From positions 9,394 through 73,393 of the forward strand of contig CAJKAR010000025.1 of NCBI GenBank assembly GCA_905197955.1: 64,000 nt of DNA. The letters are read 5' to 3'. This stretch comes from an uncultured Lentisphaeria bacterium (lineage in GTDB: Bacteria > Verrucomicrobiota > Lentisphaeria > Victivallales > UBA1829). Below, one piece after another: positions 16,121 through 25,441 of the stretch (the stretch's first letter is position 1; every line of letters begins with the position of its first letter). The translations under genes were made by a program, and so were the position numbers. The notes below the pieces were generated by a model, which saw only the letters and a program-made list of their open reading frames with translations, was not told where the DNA came from and ran no database searches.

Positions 16121-17862
16121 AGCTGGTCAACCGCCTGCGGGCAGTTCTTCTGCCTCGGGAAAAATACACCGTCCTTCTGCTGACGGCGGCGGTTTGTTTC
16201 AGCGGACTCCTCGAACTCTGCGGAATCGGACTGATTATGCCGGTGATCGCTCTCTTCATCACGCCGGAACTGTTTGATCAGAATCAACTGCTGATTTTTG
16301 TCAAACATGTGGTCGGGGATCTGCCGTTCAACCGATTCCTGAGCGTACTGTGCATCGGAATCATTCTCTTTTTCTGTTTTAAGAATCTCTGTCTCTACCT
16401 GATCACCAACTTTCAGGTGCGTTTTGCCTTCACGCTAGCCTCCCGGATCGGCGCGAACCTGCTTGTCAAATACATCGGAACTCGATATGATGTTTCGTTT
16501 ACCAGAACAACAGGCGAACTGGCGGCAAGAATTCAGATGAGCAGACAGATTTCGGACCTGATCAACAGCCTTATCATGCTGTTTTCCGAAGGACTGGTGA
16601 TCCTGCTGATGGTGGCATCGGTTTTTATTCTGGCGCCGCTGACAGCCTTGAGTCTGATTGTCATCTGCGGAATCTTTTCGTATCTGATCTACCTGCTGAT
16701 GCGCCATCTGGTCAAGGATCTGAGTGTCCGGGGAATGCGCCGGAGCGGAATCCTGAATTCCTACATCATTTTTACGATGGAAGCCCTCCGGGAAATCAAA
16801 CTGGCAGGCCGGGAACTCTTTTTCCGCGAAAAATGCCGGGAAATGGAGGATCAGGCGCTGGAACCCGAACAGAAACTGTTTCTGTACTCTCAGATTCCGC
16901 GGTTCATTATTGAAGCGGCGGCGGTGGTGTTCGGAATGGGAACGATTCTGCTTCTTCTGCAGTTTCAGGTTTCACCGGCATCCATTGCGTTGAAAGTCTC
17001 TTTTATCGGAATCGTCCTGCTGCGCATGATGCCGTCGGTCTCCCGGATTCATTATTATCTGACCAGGGTCCGTTCAACGCTGCCGCTGTTTGAAACGATC
17101 GCCGATGACCTGAGCCGCATTCAGCTGGAACAGATTCCGGAGAAACATTCATCGCCGATTGTCTTTCAGAAAGAGATCCGGCTGGAGAATGTTGCATTTG
17201 CCTACGGGAACAAGCGGATCTTTTCCGGAATCAGCCTGACCATCCCCCGGAACACCTCTCTGGCTCTGGTCGGACAGACTGGGTGCGGAAAAACCACCAT
17301 GATTGATCTGCTGGCAGGACTGCTTTTCCCCACCGAAGGAAAAATCCTGGCCGATGGACGCGATATTCGGGAAAACATCTTCTCCTGGCGCAAAATCATC
17401 GGCTATGTCCCGCAGACCATCACGCTGGCGGACTGCTCCATTGCAGAGAATGTGGCGCTGGGAGTCCCTCCGGACGAGATCGATCGGGAAAAGGTGATGA
17501 AATGCCTCCGCATCGCTCAGGCGGAAGAGTTTGTCTCCCGGCTTGAAAACGGAATCGACACCGTTCTTGCGGAACGGGGGAAAAATCTTTCCGGCGGACA
17601 GCGCCAGCGCCTCGGCATCGCACGGGCGCTCTATCCCGATCCCGCCATCCTGATTTTCGACGAGGCAACCAGCGCTCTCGACACCGAAACAGAAGCGGCA
17701 TTTGTCGAAGCTCTTTCCGCCCTGAACGGCAAGTTCACAATGATTATCGCAGCTCACCGTCTTTCCACCATTGAAAACTGCGATCAGGTCTTCCGATTCC
17801 CTGCGCCCCGCGAAAAAAGCATCCTCTTCTCCCCCCTCTGCAAAGCGTCTCAAACAAAATAA
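16114..17862 (+). CDS. ABC exporter, fused permease and ATPase (flippase-like)
   Basis: 582 codons. Six membrane segments occupy residues 20-320, and the ATPase follows: Walker A GQTGCGKTT, Q-loop region YVPQTITLADCS, signature LSGGQRQRLGIARAL, Walker B AILIFDEATSALD, and H-loop AAHRLSTI. It forms a homodimeric type IV exporter in the inner membrane; relatives (MsbA, PglK) flip lipid-linked sugars or export peptides. The start lies inside the end of the radical SAM gene, so the two are translationally coupled. The cargo is not predictable. Confidence 0.87.
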   Translation: MLKLVNRLRAVLLPREKYTVLLLTAAVCFSGLLELCGIGLIMPVIALFITPELFDQNQLLIFVKHVVGDLPFNRFLSVLCIGIILFFCFKNLCLYLITNFQVRFAFTLASRIGANLLVKYIGTRYDVSFTRTTGELAARIQMSRQISDLINSLIMLFSEGLVILLMVASVFILAPLTALSLIVICGIFSYLIYLLMRHLVKDLSVRGMRRSGILNSYIIFTMEALREIKLAGRELFFREKCREMEDQALEPEQKLFLYSQIPRFIIEAAAVVFGMGTILLLLQFQVSPASIALKVSFIGIVLLRMMPSVSRIHYYLTRVRSTLPLFETIADDLSRIQLEQIPEKHSSPIVFQKEIRLENVAFAYGNKRIFSGISLTIPRNTSLALVGQTGCGKTTMIDLLAGLLFPTEGKILADGRDIRENIFSWRKIIGYVPQTITLADCSIAENVALGVPPDEIDREKVMKCLRIAQAEEFVSRLENGIDTVLAERGKNLSGGQRQRLGIARALYPDPAILIFDEATSALDTETEAAFVEALSALNGKFTMIIAAHRLSTIENCDQVFRFPAPREKSILFSPLCKASQTK

Positions 17863-18317
17863 ACACTACATCCCTCATCGCGACCTACCAGCCCCCTTGT
17901 GCTCAAAGGAAACTGTCTTAAACGAAATAAACACCACTTTCAGCCGTCTCCCGTTCTCGATAAACACACAAAAAAACAGAACGGCAAAATCAGAAAATAC
18001 AATCCAGGAAAAAATCGACAGGAAAAGAAAACTTCGGAAGGGAAAACTGGCGGAAGCGACGGGGCTCGAACCCGCAACATCCACCGTGACAGGGTGGCAC
18101 TCTAACCAATTGAGCTACGCCTCCAGCTTATTGAGTTGCTTACTCTATTCCATATTTCTGAAAAGTCAAATCTTTTTTCCAAGATTTTCAGATTTTTTTC
18201 AAAAATTCTTTCTTTTTCAGAACAGGAATATATTGAAATGACGTACAAGCGTGCTATTCTGTATTTCAGAAACTGATTTCAGAAAAATTGATAAAACAAG
18301 ATCAGAGAGGTTTTTTC
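17863..18317. other. Intergenic region containing tRNA-Asp
   Basis: 455 bases between the ABC exporter and the esterase gene. It holds tRNA-Asp on the minus strand (18048-18124) and an AT-rich stretch (18140-18240). Short plus-strand frames here cross the tRNA and were not called. Confidence 0.7.
18048..18124 (-). tRNA. tRNA-Asp (GTC)
   Basis: Read on the minus strand it folds as a full cloverleaf. The acceptor stem GGAGGCG pairs with CGCTTCC with one G-T, the D-arm is GCTC...GAGT, the anticodon arm CCACC-CTGTCAC-GGTGG gives anticodon GTC, and the T-arm has GGTTCGAGC. The 3' CCA is encoded (ending at 18048). Confidence 0.95.
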
Positions 18318-19784
18318 ATGCACACGAAAACAAGAAAACTGATGTCGGCAGCGGTCATTTCCGCGATTGCCGGAAGTCTGGCAGTCTTTTCCGCCGGCTG
18401 CCAATGCCATGCTCGGGAACAGGTCCCTGCGGAACAGAAAAAGACCGTGCCGGAAGCGAAAAAATCGTTGAAGGCAGAAAAAGCCGCTGCCAAAGCACCT
18501 GCCGTAACAGAAAAATCTGCAAAAAAGAATCCGTCGAAAGCCGGCTGGAAATTCACGGCATCGGTCAATAAACCCGATGCAATCTATCAGAAAGGCGAAA
18601 CGATCGTCTTCTCCGTGAATCTTCTGAAAGACGGTGCCGCCGTCAAGGATGCCTCCATCAAATACAGAGTCGCGGAAAACGGCGACTGGGGAAAATGGGT
18701 TACCGTTCCCGCCGACAAGCCGCTCTCCATTACCAGAAAATCCGATCGTCCCGCCTGGTTCGCCATTGAAGCGACAGCTCATGGGAAAGATGGAAAAATC
18801 ATCAAAAATCCGAATGCCAAAAACAGAAATCTGAAAGCCACAATCGGTGCCATGGTCGCGCCGGAGGAGATCCGGGAATCCGCTGTGGAACCGGCAGATT
18901 TTGATCTTTTCTGGAAATCTCAGAGGAAGACACTGGATGAGGTGCCGGTCAAAGCGACCCGGACTAAAGTCGATGTCCCGAAATATCTCCAGGACAAAGT
19001 CGATTGCTACGATGTCAAAGTCGACTGCGCCGGAGCCAAACCGGTTTCCGGATATCTGGTTCTGCCGAAGAACGCGAAAAAAGGTTCCCTCCCCGCGATT
19101 GTCTGCTATCACGGAGCCGGGGTCCGGAGTGCCAACAAACAGTTCGGATACGGGCAGAAGGCGATCGCCTTTGACGTCAATGCGCACGGAATTCCGAACG
19201 GTCAGCCCAAACAGTTCTATGCCGATCTCAATAAAGGGGAACTCAAGGGGTATCCTCATCGCAACAAGAACAGCCGGGATCAGTTCTACTTCAAGGAGAT
19301 GTTCCTTCGGGTGATGCGAGCACTGGATTATGTGAAAACGCTGCCGGAATGGAATGGAAAGGTTCTGATTGTCACTGGAGGAAGTCAGGGCGGCGGACAG
19401 GCTCTTGTCGCGGCAGCGCTGGATCCGCAGGTGACACTCTGTGTTGCGAACGTCCCCGCCATCGGGGATCATGCCGGCCGTCTCGCCGGACGCAGACCCG
19501 GATGGCCCCAGCTCATGAACAATCAGAAAATGAAGCCCGCCGATCAGCAGGTCCTCAAGGCAAGCGGATATTTCGATCACAATTATTTTGCCAAACGGAT
19601 CAAATGTGAAACCTATACGGGAACCGGATTCGTGGATTTTGTCTGCCCGCCGACCTCGGTCTATGCGGCATTCAACAATCTGCCGGAAAAAACGAAAAAG
19701 TTTATCCAGACCACTCCGGATGCCGGACACGGCGCACCGCTCAGCATCGGTTACAAGAGAATCAATCAGGTGCTCAAAAAATAA
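18318..19784 (+). CDS. Lipoprotein acetyl-xylan esterase-like hydrolase (AXE1/CE7)
   Basis: 488 codons from the ATG at 18318 (AGAGAGG upstream; the frame is open 10 codons more 5'). A lipoprotein signal ends FSAGC, so Cys about residue 25 is lipidated. A Lys/Ala-rich linker (residues 30-75) is followed by a beta-sandwich-like segment and an alpha/beta hydrolase. That hydrolase has the cephalosporin-C deacetylase/AXE1 pattern: AIVCYHGAG (oxyanion), GGSQGGGQA with the Ser nucleophile, FVDFVCPP with the Asp, and DAGHGAP with the His. It is probably a periplasmic or surface deacetylase of acetylated glycans. It is a single gene with its own terminator at 19810. Confidence 0.88.
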   Translation: MHTKTRKLMSAAVISAIAGSLAVFSAGCQCHAREQVPAEQKKTVPEAKKSLKAEKAAAKAPAVTEKSAKKNPSKAGWKFTASVNKPDAIYQKGETIVFSVNLLKDGAAVKDASIKYRVAENGDWGKWVTVPADKPLSITRKSDRPAWFAIEATAHGKDGKIIKNPNAKNRNLKATIGAMVAPEEIRESAVEPADFDLFWKSQRKTLDEVPVKATRTKVDVPKYLQDKVDCYDVKVDCAGAKPVSGYLVLPKNAKKGSLPAIVCYHGAGVRSANKQFGYGQKAIAFDVNAHGIPNGQPKQFYADLNKGELKGYPHRNKNSRDQFYFKEMFLRVMRALDYVKTLPEWNGKVLIVTGGSQGGGQALVAAALDPQVTLCVANVPAIGDHAGRLAGRRPGWPQLMNNQKMKPADQQVLKASGYFDHNYFAKRIKCETYTGTGFVDFVCPPTSVYAAFNNLPEKTKKFIQTTPDAGHGAPLSIGYKRINQVLKK

Positions 19785-19809
19785 GTCTGCCAATCGGCTG
19801 AATTTTTTT

Positions 19810-19850
19810 CCCCGTGCCGGAGAAGTTGTCCGGTACGGGGATTTTTTTTT
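19810..19850 (+). terminator. Intrinsic terminator of the esterase gene
   Basis: A 12-bp stem (19810-19821 with 19829-19840, one G-T) with a 7-base loop is followed by A and nine Ts. Confidence 0.92.
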
Positions 19851-19906
19851 CAGGAGAATATCTGCGGAAAAAACCGAAGGAAGAGTGAATTTTCGTCAGA
19901 AAACGA

Positions 19907-19935
19907 TTGCAAAATAAAGTGAATGCGGTTATACT
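19907..19935 (+). promoter_or_regulatory. Promoter of the zinc-finger membrane protein gene
   Basis: TTGCAA (19907-19912), 17-base spacer, TATACT (19930-19935), about 50 bases before the ATG at 19988. Confidence 0.6.
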
Positions 19936-19987
19936 AAAAAAAATCGGAGGAGCATTCCCCGATTCTCTAAACGAAAGGAGTCCCAAC

Positions 19988-20413
19988 ATGGCGGATATTT
20001 CTGAAAGTGTTTGTCTGAACCACCCCGACACCCCTGCCGTCACCCGCTGCGCCACCTGCGGGAAACCGATCTGTGAGCGCTGTATTGTCTCGCGGAACGG
20101 CTCGAACTACTGTTCCGAAACCTGCGCCGACAACGCGGCGAATTCCGTCGGGCGCGTCAACGACGTTCTGGAAAACAAGAAAAAAGTCGAAGCCAGAGGG
20201 AAAAAGCGGACTCTGATCATCATCGTCATCCTGCTTGCCGCCGCAGCAGGAGGCTATTACTACTACACGCAGAACAAGGATGATGTCACCCGTTTTGTCA
20301 AGAAAACGGAGCGGAAAGTCAAGAAAAATGTCAAGGAGACCAAAAAATCCATTGAAAGGAGCCTGCCCTCCAGCTCCACCTACAAACGCGACCGGGAAAA
20401 TATGGTCAAATAA
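19988..20413 (+). CDS. B-box-like zinc-binding membrane protein
   Basis: 141 codons from the ATG at 19988, which has AAAGGAG upstream. The N-terminal 45 residues contain NHPDTPAVTRCATCGKPICE, RCIVSRNG and YCSETCADN, a Cys/His-rich zinc-binding pattern as in small bacterial B-box proteins. A membrane helix (about residues 76-95, LIIIVILLAAAAGGYYYY) follows, and then a strongly basic and polar tail (KKTERKVKKNVKETKKS). The topology suggests a cytoplasmic zinc domain and an exported or lumenal coiled tail, or the reverse. Its function is not known to me. Confidence 0.75.
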   Translation: MADISESVCLNHPDTPAVTRCATCGKPICERCIVSRNGSNYCSETCADNAANSVGRVNDVLENKKKVEARGKKRTLIIIVILLAAAAGGYYYYTQNKDDVTRFVKKTERKVKKNVKETKKSIERSLPSSSTYKRDRENMVK

Positions 20414-20444
20414 TCCCTTTCCGGTATTCTCCTGACGGGGAGTG

Positions 20445-20483
20445 CGGCGCAAGTGGTCCCGGTTTGCGCCGTTTTCTATTTTT
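20445..20483 (+). terminator. Intrinsic terminator
   Basis: CGGCGCAA (20445-20452) pairs with TTGCGCCG (20464-20471), followed by a T-rich tract interrupted by CTA. Confidence 0.8.
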
Positions 20484-20696
20484 CATTCGGATTCTCATGC
20501 GGATCCGAAAAACCTCTCCTGCTCAAACGATTCTTTTCTGAAAAAGGCCCTTTTGTCACAAAGTGCGGTAAAACAATCACATATTGTATATCGAAAGGGT
20601 CTTGAAGCGCAGAGGCAGACGCCTATATTACACCTCGTAAGGCGGAAAATTTCCTGTCACAAAATAAGAAAGATGGATGAAAAATCTCTTTTGGAC

Positions 20697-20724
20697 TTGA
20701 ACCGATCCGCAAAATCAATATATT
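20697..20724 (+). promoter_or_regulatory. Promoter of the Gfo/Idh gene
   Basis: TTGAAC (20697-20702), 16-base spacer, TATATT (20719-20724). Just downstream, CCCGT (20728-20732) and ACGGG (20742-20746) form an inverted repeat that could be an operator. Confidence 0.5.
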
Positions 20725-20765
20725 AACCCCGTATATTTTCAACGGGAACAATCTTAAGGGACAGA

Positions 20766-22076
20766 ATGAAAAAAGCATCTGTGATCATCATCGGCGGAGG
20801 CGGACGCGGCACGATTTATGCCCGGCATCTGCGGGAACTCGCCGATCGTGTGGAAGTAGTGGGAATTGCGGAACCCCGTGATTTCTTCAGGAACCGGATC
20901 GCCGCCATGCACAGGATTCCCCCGGAAAACATCTGCTCCGACTGGCATGAACTGGCGGCCCGACCAAAGTTTGCGGACGCCGTCATCATTACAACACAGG
21001 ATCGGATGCATCTGGAACCGGCCGTTGCATTTGCCAATAAAAAATACGATATTCTGATCGAAAAACCCCTCGCACCGGATCTGGAAGGATGCAGGGATCT
21101 GATCGCGGCGGCGGAACGAAACAATATTATTTTATCCGTCTGCCATGTGCTCCGCTACACCAATTTCACCAGAACGCTGAAGGGGCTGATTGATGAAGGA
21201 AAGATCGGAAAGGTCATGTCGGTACAGCATCTGGAACCGGTGGGGCATTGGCGCTTTGCGCACTCTTATGTCCGCGGCAACTGGAGAAAGGAGGAGGAGT
21301 CCTCCTCGGTGCTGCTGGCAAAATCCATTCACGACCTTGACTGGATCTGTTATATTGTCAATTCGATGCCGGAACGGGTCTCCTCGTTCGGGTCGCTGAT
21401 GTTTTTCAAGAAGGAGAATCAGCCGAAAGGAGCGGCGGATCGCTGTCTTGACTGCAAAATTGAGGCGGACTGCCCTTATTCCGCACCGAGGTTCTATCTG
21501 GGACGCATCCGTTCGGGAAATATCGGAGCGTATGTGGAATCGGTGGTCGGAGAGGCAACGGAGGAGAATATGCTCAAGAGTCTCCGCACGGGGCCCTACG
21601 GCAGATGCGTCTTTGCCTGCGACAACGACGTTGCCGATCACCAGGTGGTCAATATCGAATTTGAAAATGGAGCAACCGCCGTTTTCACGCTTGCCGGATG
21701 TTCCAAATACGGGGATCGCCGGACGACGGTTTTCGGTTCGCTTGGAGAACTGTTCGGAGATGGGGAAAAGCTCTTCTACTATTCCTATCTGACGGGACAG
21801 ACGGAAAATGTTGAAATTCCTCCGCCGCAGGTACCGGATCACCACGGAGGAGGAGACTTCAACCTGGTCGCAGCTTTTATCGACGCGGTTCTCAGCAGAG
21901 ATACCTCTCATATTGTCACCGGACCGGAAATTTCGCTGGAAACCCATTTTCTCGTCTTTGCCGCGGAAATCGCGCGCAAGCAGAAGAGAGTTCTGGAAAT
22001 GAGGAAATTCCTTGCGGAAACCGGCGCGGAAAAACTTATCAACCATAACCAGGCGGGAGATCATTTGCCCGCATAA
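20766..22076 (+). CDS. Gfo/Idh/MocA-family NAD(P)-dependent oxidoreductase
   Basis: 436 codons with ribosome site AAGGGA. The N-terminal Rossmann fold has VIIIGGGGRGTIYARHL (dinucleotide loop), and the family's EKP segment (ILIEKPLAPDLEGC) lies near residue 100. The C-terminal alpha/beta domain contains KSIHDLDWICYIV, the usual catalytic His/Asp region, and a Cys group (ADRCLDCKIEADCPYSAPRFY read in two halves) common in sugar dehydrogenases of this family. It should oxidise or reduce a sugar, inositol or related polyol in the cytoplasm. It is followed 17 bases later by trpB, but the functional link is unclear. Confidence 0.88.
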   Translation: MKKASVIIIGGGGRGTIYARHLRELADRVEVVGIAEPRDFFRNRIAAMHRIPPENICSDWHELAARPKFADAVIITTQDRMHLEPAVAFANKKYDILIEKPLAPDLEGCRDLIAAAERNNIILSVCHVLRYTNFTRTLKGLIDEGKIGKVMSVQHLEPVGHWRFAHSYVRGNWRKEEESSSVLLAKSIHDLDWICYIVNSMPERVSSFGSLMFFKKENQPKGAADRCLDCKIEADCPYSAPRFYLGRIRSGNIGAYVESVVGEATEENMLKSLRTGPYGRCVFACDNDVADHQVVNIEFENGATAVFTLAGCSKYGDRRTTVFGSLGELFGDGEKLFYYSYLTGQTENVEIPPPQVPDHHGGGDFNLVAAFIDAVLSRDTSHIVTGPEISLETHFLVFAAEIARKQKRVLEMRKFLAETGAEKLINHNQAGDHLPA

Positions 22077-22093
22077 AAAAGAGGAATTCAACT

Positions 22094-23308
22094 ATGGATT
22101 TTTCACGTTACTTCAGAGATTATCCGGACAAAAACGGACGCTTCGGAGAATTCGGCGGCTGTCATGTGCCCCCTGAACTGGAAGCACCCTTCCGGGAAAT
22201 TGCCGACGCCTATCAGTCGATCTGCCACTCGGCGGAATTCATCAACGAACTTCGACGCATCCGCCGCGAGTTTCAGGGCCGGCCGACTCCGGTCTATCAC
22301 TGCAACCGTCTCTCCCGCATGATCGGCAACTGCCAGATCTATCTGAAACGCGAGGACCTCAACCACACTGGCGCCCATAAACTCAATCACTGTATGGGAG
22401 AAGGTCTTCTGGCAAAATTCCTCGGCAAGAAAAAACTCATCGCCGAGACCGGAGCCGGACAGCACGGTGTGGCGCTGGCGACCGCCGCCGCATATTTCGG
22501 ACTCGAATGCGAAATCCATATGGGGGCAGTCGATATTGCCAAACAGGCGCCGAATGTCACACGCATGAAAATTCTCGGAGCGAAAGTCATCTCCGTCACC
22601 CGCGGAAATCAGGCGCTGAAAGAGGCGGTCGATTCCGCATTTGAATCCTATCTTTCCTCCTACAAGGATTCCATCTACTGCATCGGCTCCGCGCTGGGGC
22701 CGCACCCCTTCCCGCTGATGGTCCGAGATTTCCAGATGTGCGTCGGCATTGAGGCCCGCGAACAGTTCAAGGAGATGACCGGAATCCTGCCCGACGCGGT
22801 CTGTGCCTGCGTCGGCGGCGGAAGCAACTCCGCCGGCATGTTCTCCGCCTTCCTGAACGATCCTGTGGACATCTACGGAGTCGAACCGCTCGGAAGAGGA
22901 CCTGAAAAAGGACAGCATGCCGCAACACTCTGCTACGGAAAGAAAGGAACTCTGCACGGATTCGACAGCTATGTGCTGGAGGATGAAAACGGAAATCCCG
23001 ATCCGGTCTACTCCATCGCGAGCGGACTCGACTATCCTTCCGTCGGACCGGAACACGCTTTCTGGAAAGACATCGGCCGCGTTCAGTATGTGACCGCCGA
23101 TGACAAAGAGGCCGTCGATGCCTTCTTCAAACTCTCCCGCTACGAAGGCATCATTCCCGCGCTGGAATCCTCTCACGCAATCGCCTTCGCCATGAAAAAG
23201 GCAAAAGAGATGGGCACAGGCGCCATTCTCGTCTGCTGCAGCGGACGTGGCGACAAGGATGTCGATTACATTGTCGAGCACTACGGCTACGGCGAAAACT
23301 ACAAATAA
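22094..23308 (+). CDS. trpB: Tryptophan synthase beta chain
   Basis: 404 codons. PLP fold-type II signature: KREDLNHTGAHKLNHCMGEG, with the PLP Lys in HK, then AETGAGQHGVA with the catalytic Glu, GSALGPHPFPLMVRDFQ, the GGGSNS phosphate loop, and SSHAIAFA near the end. It makes tryptophan from indole and serine. Several positions differ from typical TrpB: HKLNHCMG where HKINNALG is usual, and GRGPEKGQHAATL where GLETGKHAASL is usual. No trpA or other trp gene is nearby. It may be the normal enzyme of a scattered pathway or a stand-alone indole-salvage form. A terminator follows. Confidence 0.88.
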   Translation: MDFSRYFRDYPDKNGRFGEFGGCHVPPELEAPFREIADAYQSICHSAEFINELRRIRREFQGRPTPVYHCNRLSRMIGNCQIYLKREDLNHTGAHKLNHCMGEGLLAKFLGKKKLIAETGAGQHGVALATAAAYFGLECEIHMGAVDIAKQAPNVTRMKILGAKVISVTRGNQALKEAVDSAFESYLSSYKDSIYCIGSALGPHPFPLMVRDFQMCVGIEAREQFKEMTGILPDAVCACVGGGSNSAGMFSAFLNDPVDIYGVEPLGRGPEKGQHAATLCYGKKGTLHGFDSYVLEDENGNPDPVYSIASGLDYPSVGPEHAFWKDIGRVQYVTADDKEAVDAFFKLSRYEGIIPALESSHAIAFAMKKAKEMGTGAILVCCSGRGDKDVDYIVEHYGYGENYK

Positions 23309-23320
23309 TACACGCACTGA

Positions 23321-23357
23321 CGGCGCGCGCGGAAGAAAACTTCCGCCGCGCCCGTTT
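23321..23357 (+). terminator. Intrinsic terminator after trpB
   Basis: A GC-rich hairpin whose core is GCGGAAG (23329-23335) paired with CTTCCGC (23340-23346), with imperfect G/C flanks, followed by TTTTTC. Confidence 0.75.
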
Positions 23358-23392
23358 TTCTCTCAGCCTCCGCCCGATTCGGGAAACGCTCC

Positions 23393-25441
23393 ATGAAGAT
23401 CGACTGGAAAAAAATTCTTTTCAAACAGATCGGACCGGACAAACACCGGAAAGTTTCCCTTCCGCCCCCGGAAAGCTTCAATCGAATGGCGCAGTATACC
23501 TTCACTGCGACGGGATGCCTCATCGCAACGACTGCTCTTCCCGGAATTTTCCTCGTGATCGCAGGAGAGAATGCCTGGACCATGCTGTTTCAGTTTATGG
23601 CGCCGTTCCTCTGCACCGCCATTTTTCTTCATGTCTGTTTTCCTGTGGGCAATGAGCAGTCTCTCCTTTTCCTTTCTGCATGGAAAGAACGTCTGCCGCA
23701 CCGTTTTCGCTTTGCGGCTCTTCTGACGGTGTTTCCGATCCTGAAGCATTTCTTTCTGACGCCGCTGGCGATACGGATCGGCAGGGAAAAACACGATCCG
23801 TATTTTGCTGTTCTGACCGCGCTGGCAAGCATCTGCGCTCTAGCGGCGTGGGGAATCTGGCTGACGCAGGGATTCCTGAACGGAAACGCGGGACTGATTC
23901 TGATGGGGGGATCCGTGGCTTTGACGATTTTCTCTTTGAAACGTCTCCAGGGATTTTCCTTTTCCCGGAAAACATGTCTGTACGCGCTTGGCGCGGCACT
24001 CTGCTGGGCGGGATTCGGCGGATGGCTGTGGATCGAATTCTCCGCCGCGTCAAAGGTCCTTGACTCGGAACGTGCGGAGTGCCGGAAGCTGGGAATCCCG
24101 TTCTCACAGCAGGAAATTCGCCATCTGATGAACGGCGTGGAAGCTCCGAATGCCGAATTCACGAAACTTGCGAACAAGCTGTCCGAAGAGAAGGAATCAC
24201 TGAACCGCTGGACCACCGATGTCGTATCCGATCTGCTGGATTCCCCGAAACAGTATGCAGAACGGCACGCATTTCTGGAGTCGAAGGAAGCGCAGGAACT
24301 CTTTTCCGCGATCGACCGTCTTGCCGCCTCCGAACGGACCTTGCGGTACGCCAGAGAACCGAAAGAAAACCTGCTGCTGGAATACGAAATAACCCCTTTT
24401 TCCGCATACCGCACCATGGCACGGCTTTACCAGCTCCGCATCCTCGACGCTGCCGAACGGAGCGACCGGAATGAAACGATGCGTCTGCTGCGCCTCTTTC
24501 ACCGCATTCGGGAGGCAGCCGAACCGAACGGAGATGTTCTCGGAGCACTGGTCGGATTTTCCTGCGAACAAATCCGCTTTAAGACCATTGCCCGGCTGAT
24601 CGGACTGAATGTTCTGACCGATGGCGATCTGGAGGAAATTCTCTCCATGCTCCGGGGACTGGAACAAAAGTTCCGGCTCTCCGCGGCGAATGCCATTCGT
24701 CTCGAAACAGCCATCCAGATGAATACCTGGGAAACGTTCGGATACAACTGGCTGGAACTCTGGTTCACTCATGATCCGGAAGAATCCCAACAGCAGGGGA
24801 AATACTTCCGGACGTTCGCAGGCAAACCCTCGATGAACCATCTGTTTTTCGTGGGACTCCGACTCGGCAACCGCCGGAGACTCGGAGAATATCTGCGGAA
24901 ACAGCGCAGAAATCTGGAGTATCTCTCCTCGTCGCAGGAACTGTTCCGCCGCCGTCCGGAATTCGATCTGAGAAAGCAGGAATACGAACAATCCCGTCCG
25001 TTCTTTCCGCTACTGGAACTCTTCTCCTACTGGCCGGATTTTGTCTGTCAGATGGAATTCACCGTCACAGCTCTTCGCATGTGCCATACGGCGCTGGAAA
25101 TGGAACTGCGTCACCGCCGGACCGGTATGCCGCACGTCCTCCCTCCGGATGCACCCAAAGACTCGCTTAACGGAACGACCTTTGAGCTCCATTCCGGAAG
25201 GATTCGAGTCTGGCACAGAAAACGGGAGCGGGAATTCTTCCGGGAATTCTCCGGCTGGCAACTCCATTCCCCCGGAAAGGAACCGTTTTTCCCGCAAGGG
25301 AAATACCGGAAAACCGCGGAAGCGTATTTCAATGTCATTACCGATCATCCGCTTCCGCATCGACCCGGAAGACCGCGAAAGGAAAGCGCTGAAGGAAATG
25401 CGACCTCACTTCTGCTCGAAAAACAGAGTCAGGGCAAATGA
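23393..25441 (+). CDS. Unknown multi-span membrane protein
   Basis: 682 codons. Residues 35-215 hold about five to seven hydrophobic segments (TGCLIATTALPGIFLVIAG, MLFQFMAPFLCTAIFLHVCF, AVLTALASICALAAWGIWL and others). Residues 220-650 are a soluble, helical, highly charged region (RLAASERTLRYAREPKEN, ILDAAERSDRNETMRLL). I do not recognise the family. The start has only a weak upstream purine stretch. The last 36 bases overlap the 3' end of the convergent glycosidase gene at 25406. It could be a membrane-anchored scaffold or sensor; no catalytic motif is visible. Confidence 0.7.
   Translation: MKIDWKKILFKQIGPDKHRKVSLPPPESFNRMAQYTFTATGCLIATTALPGIFLVIAGENAWTMLFQFMAPFLCTAIFLHVCFPVGNEQSLLFLSAWKERLPHRFRFAALLTVFPILKHFFLTPLAIRIGREKHDPYFAVLTALASICALAAWGIWLTQGFLNGNAGLILMGGSVALTIFSLKRLQGFSFSRKTCLYALGAALCWAGFGGWLWIEFSAASKVLDSERAECRKLGIPFSQQEIRHLMNGVEAPNAEFTKLANKLSEEKESLNRWTTDVVSDLLDSPKQYAERHAFLESKEAQELFSAIDRLAASERTLRYAREPKENLLLEYEITPFSAYRTMARLYQLRILDAAERSDRNETMRLLRLFHRIREAAEPNGDVLGALVGFSCEQIRFKTIARLIGLNVLTDGDLEEILSMLRGLEQKFRLSAANAIRLETAIQMNTWETFGYNWLELWFTHDPEESQQQGKYFRTFAGKPSMNHLFFVGLRLGNRRRLGEYLRKQRRNLEYLSSSQELFRRRPEFDLRKQEYEQSRPFFPLLELFSYWPDFVCQMEFTVTALRMCHTALEMELRHRRTGMPHVLPPDAPKDSLNGTTFELHSGRIRVWHRKREREFFREFSGWQLHSPGKEPFFPQGKYRKTAEAYFNVITDHPLPHRPGRPRKESAEGNATSLLLEKQSQGK

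Larger units (their letters stand above)
20414..20765. other. Intergenic region with terminator and oxidoreductase promoter
   Basis: 352 bases. A terminator lies at 20445-20483 and a promoter at 20697-20724. Between them are an ACAAT...ATTGT inverted repeat (20573-20587) and a G/C-containing stretch at 20600-20645 that could form short stems. I recognise no known riboswitch or ncRNA and call no gene. Confidence 0.5.

Noticed and set aside
18279..19793. 504-codon open frame opposite the esterase gene
   Set aside because: The plus strand encodes a lipobox and a full catalytic triad; the antisense frame has no features.
20573..20690. Possible riboswitch or small RNA before the Gfo/Idh gene
   Set aside because: Short inverted repeats are present, but I could not fit any known class and see no conserved core.
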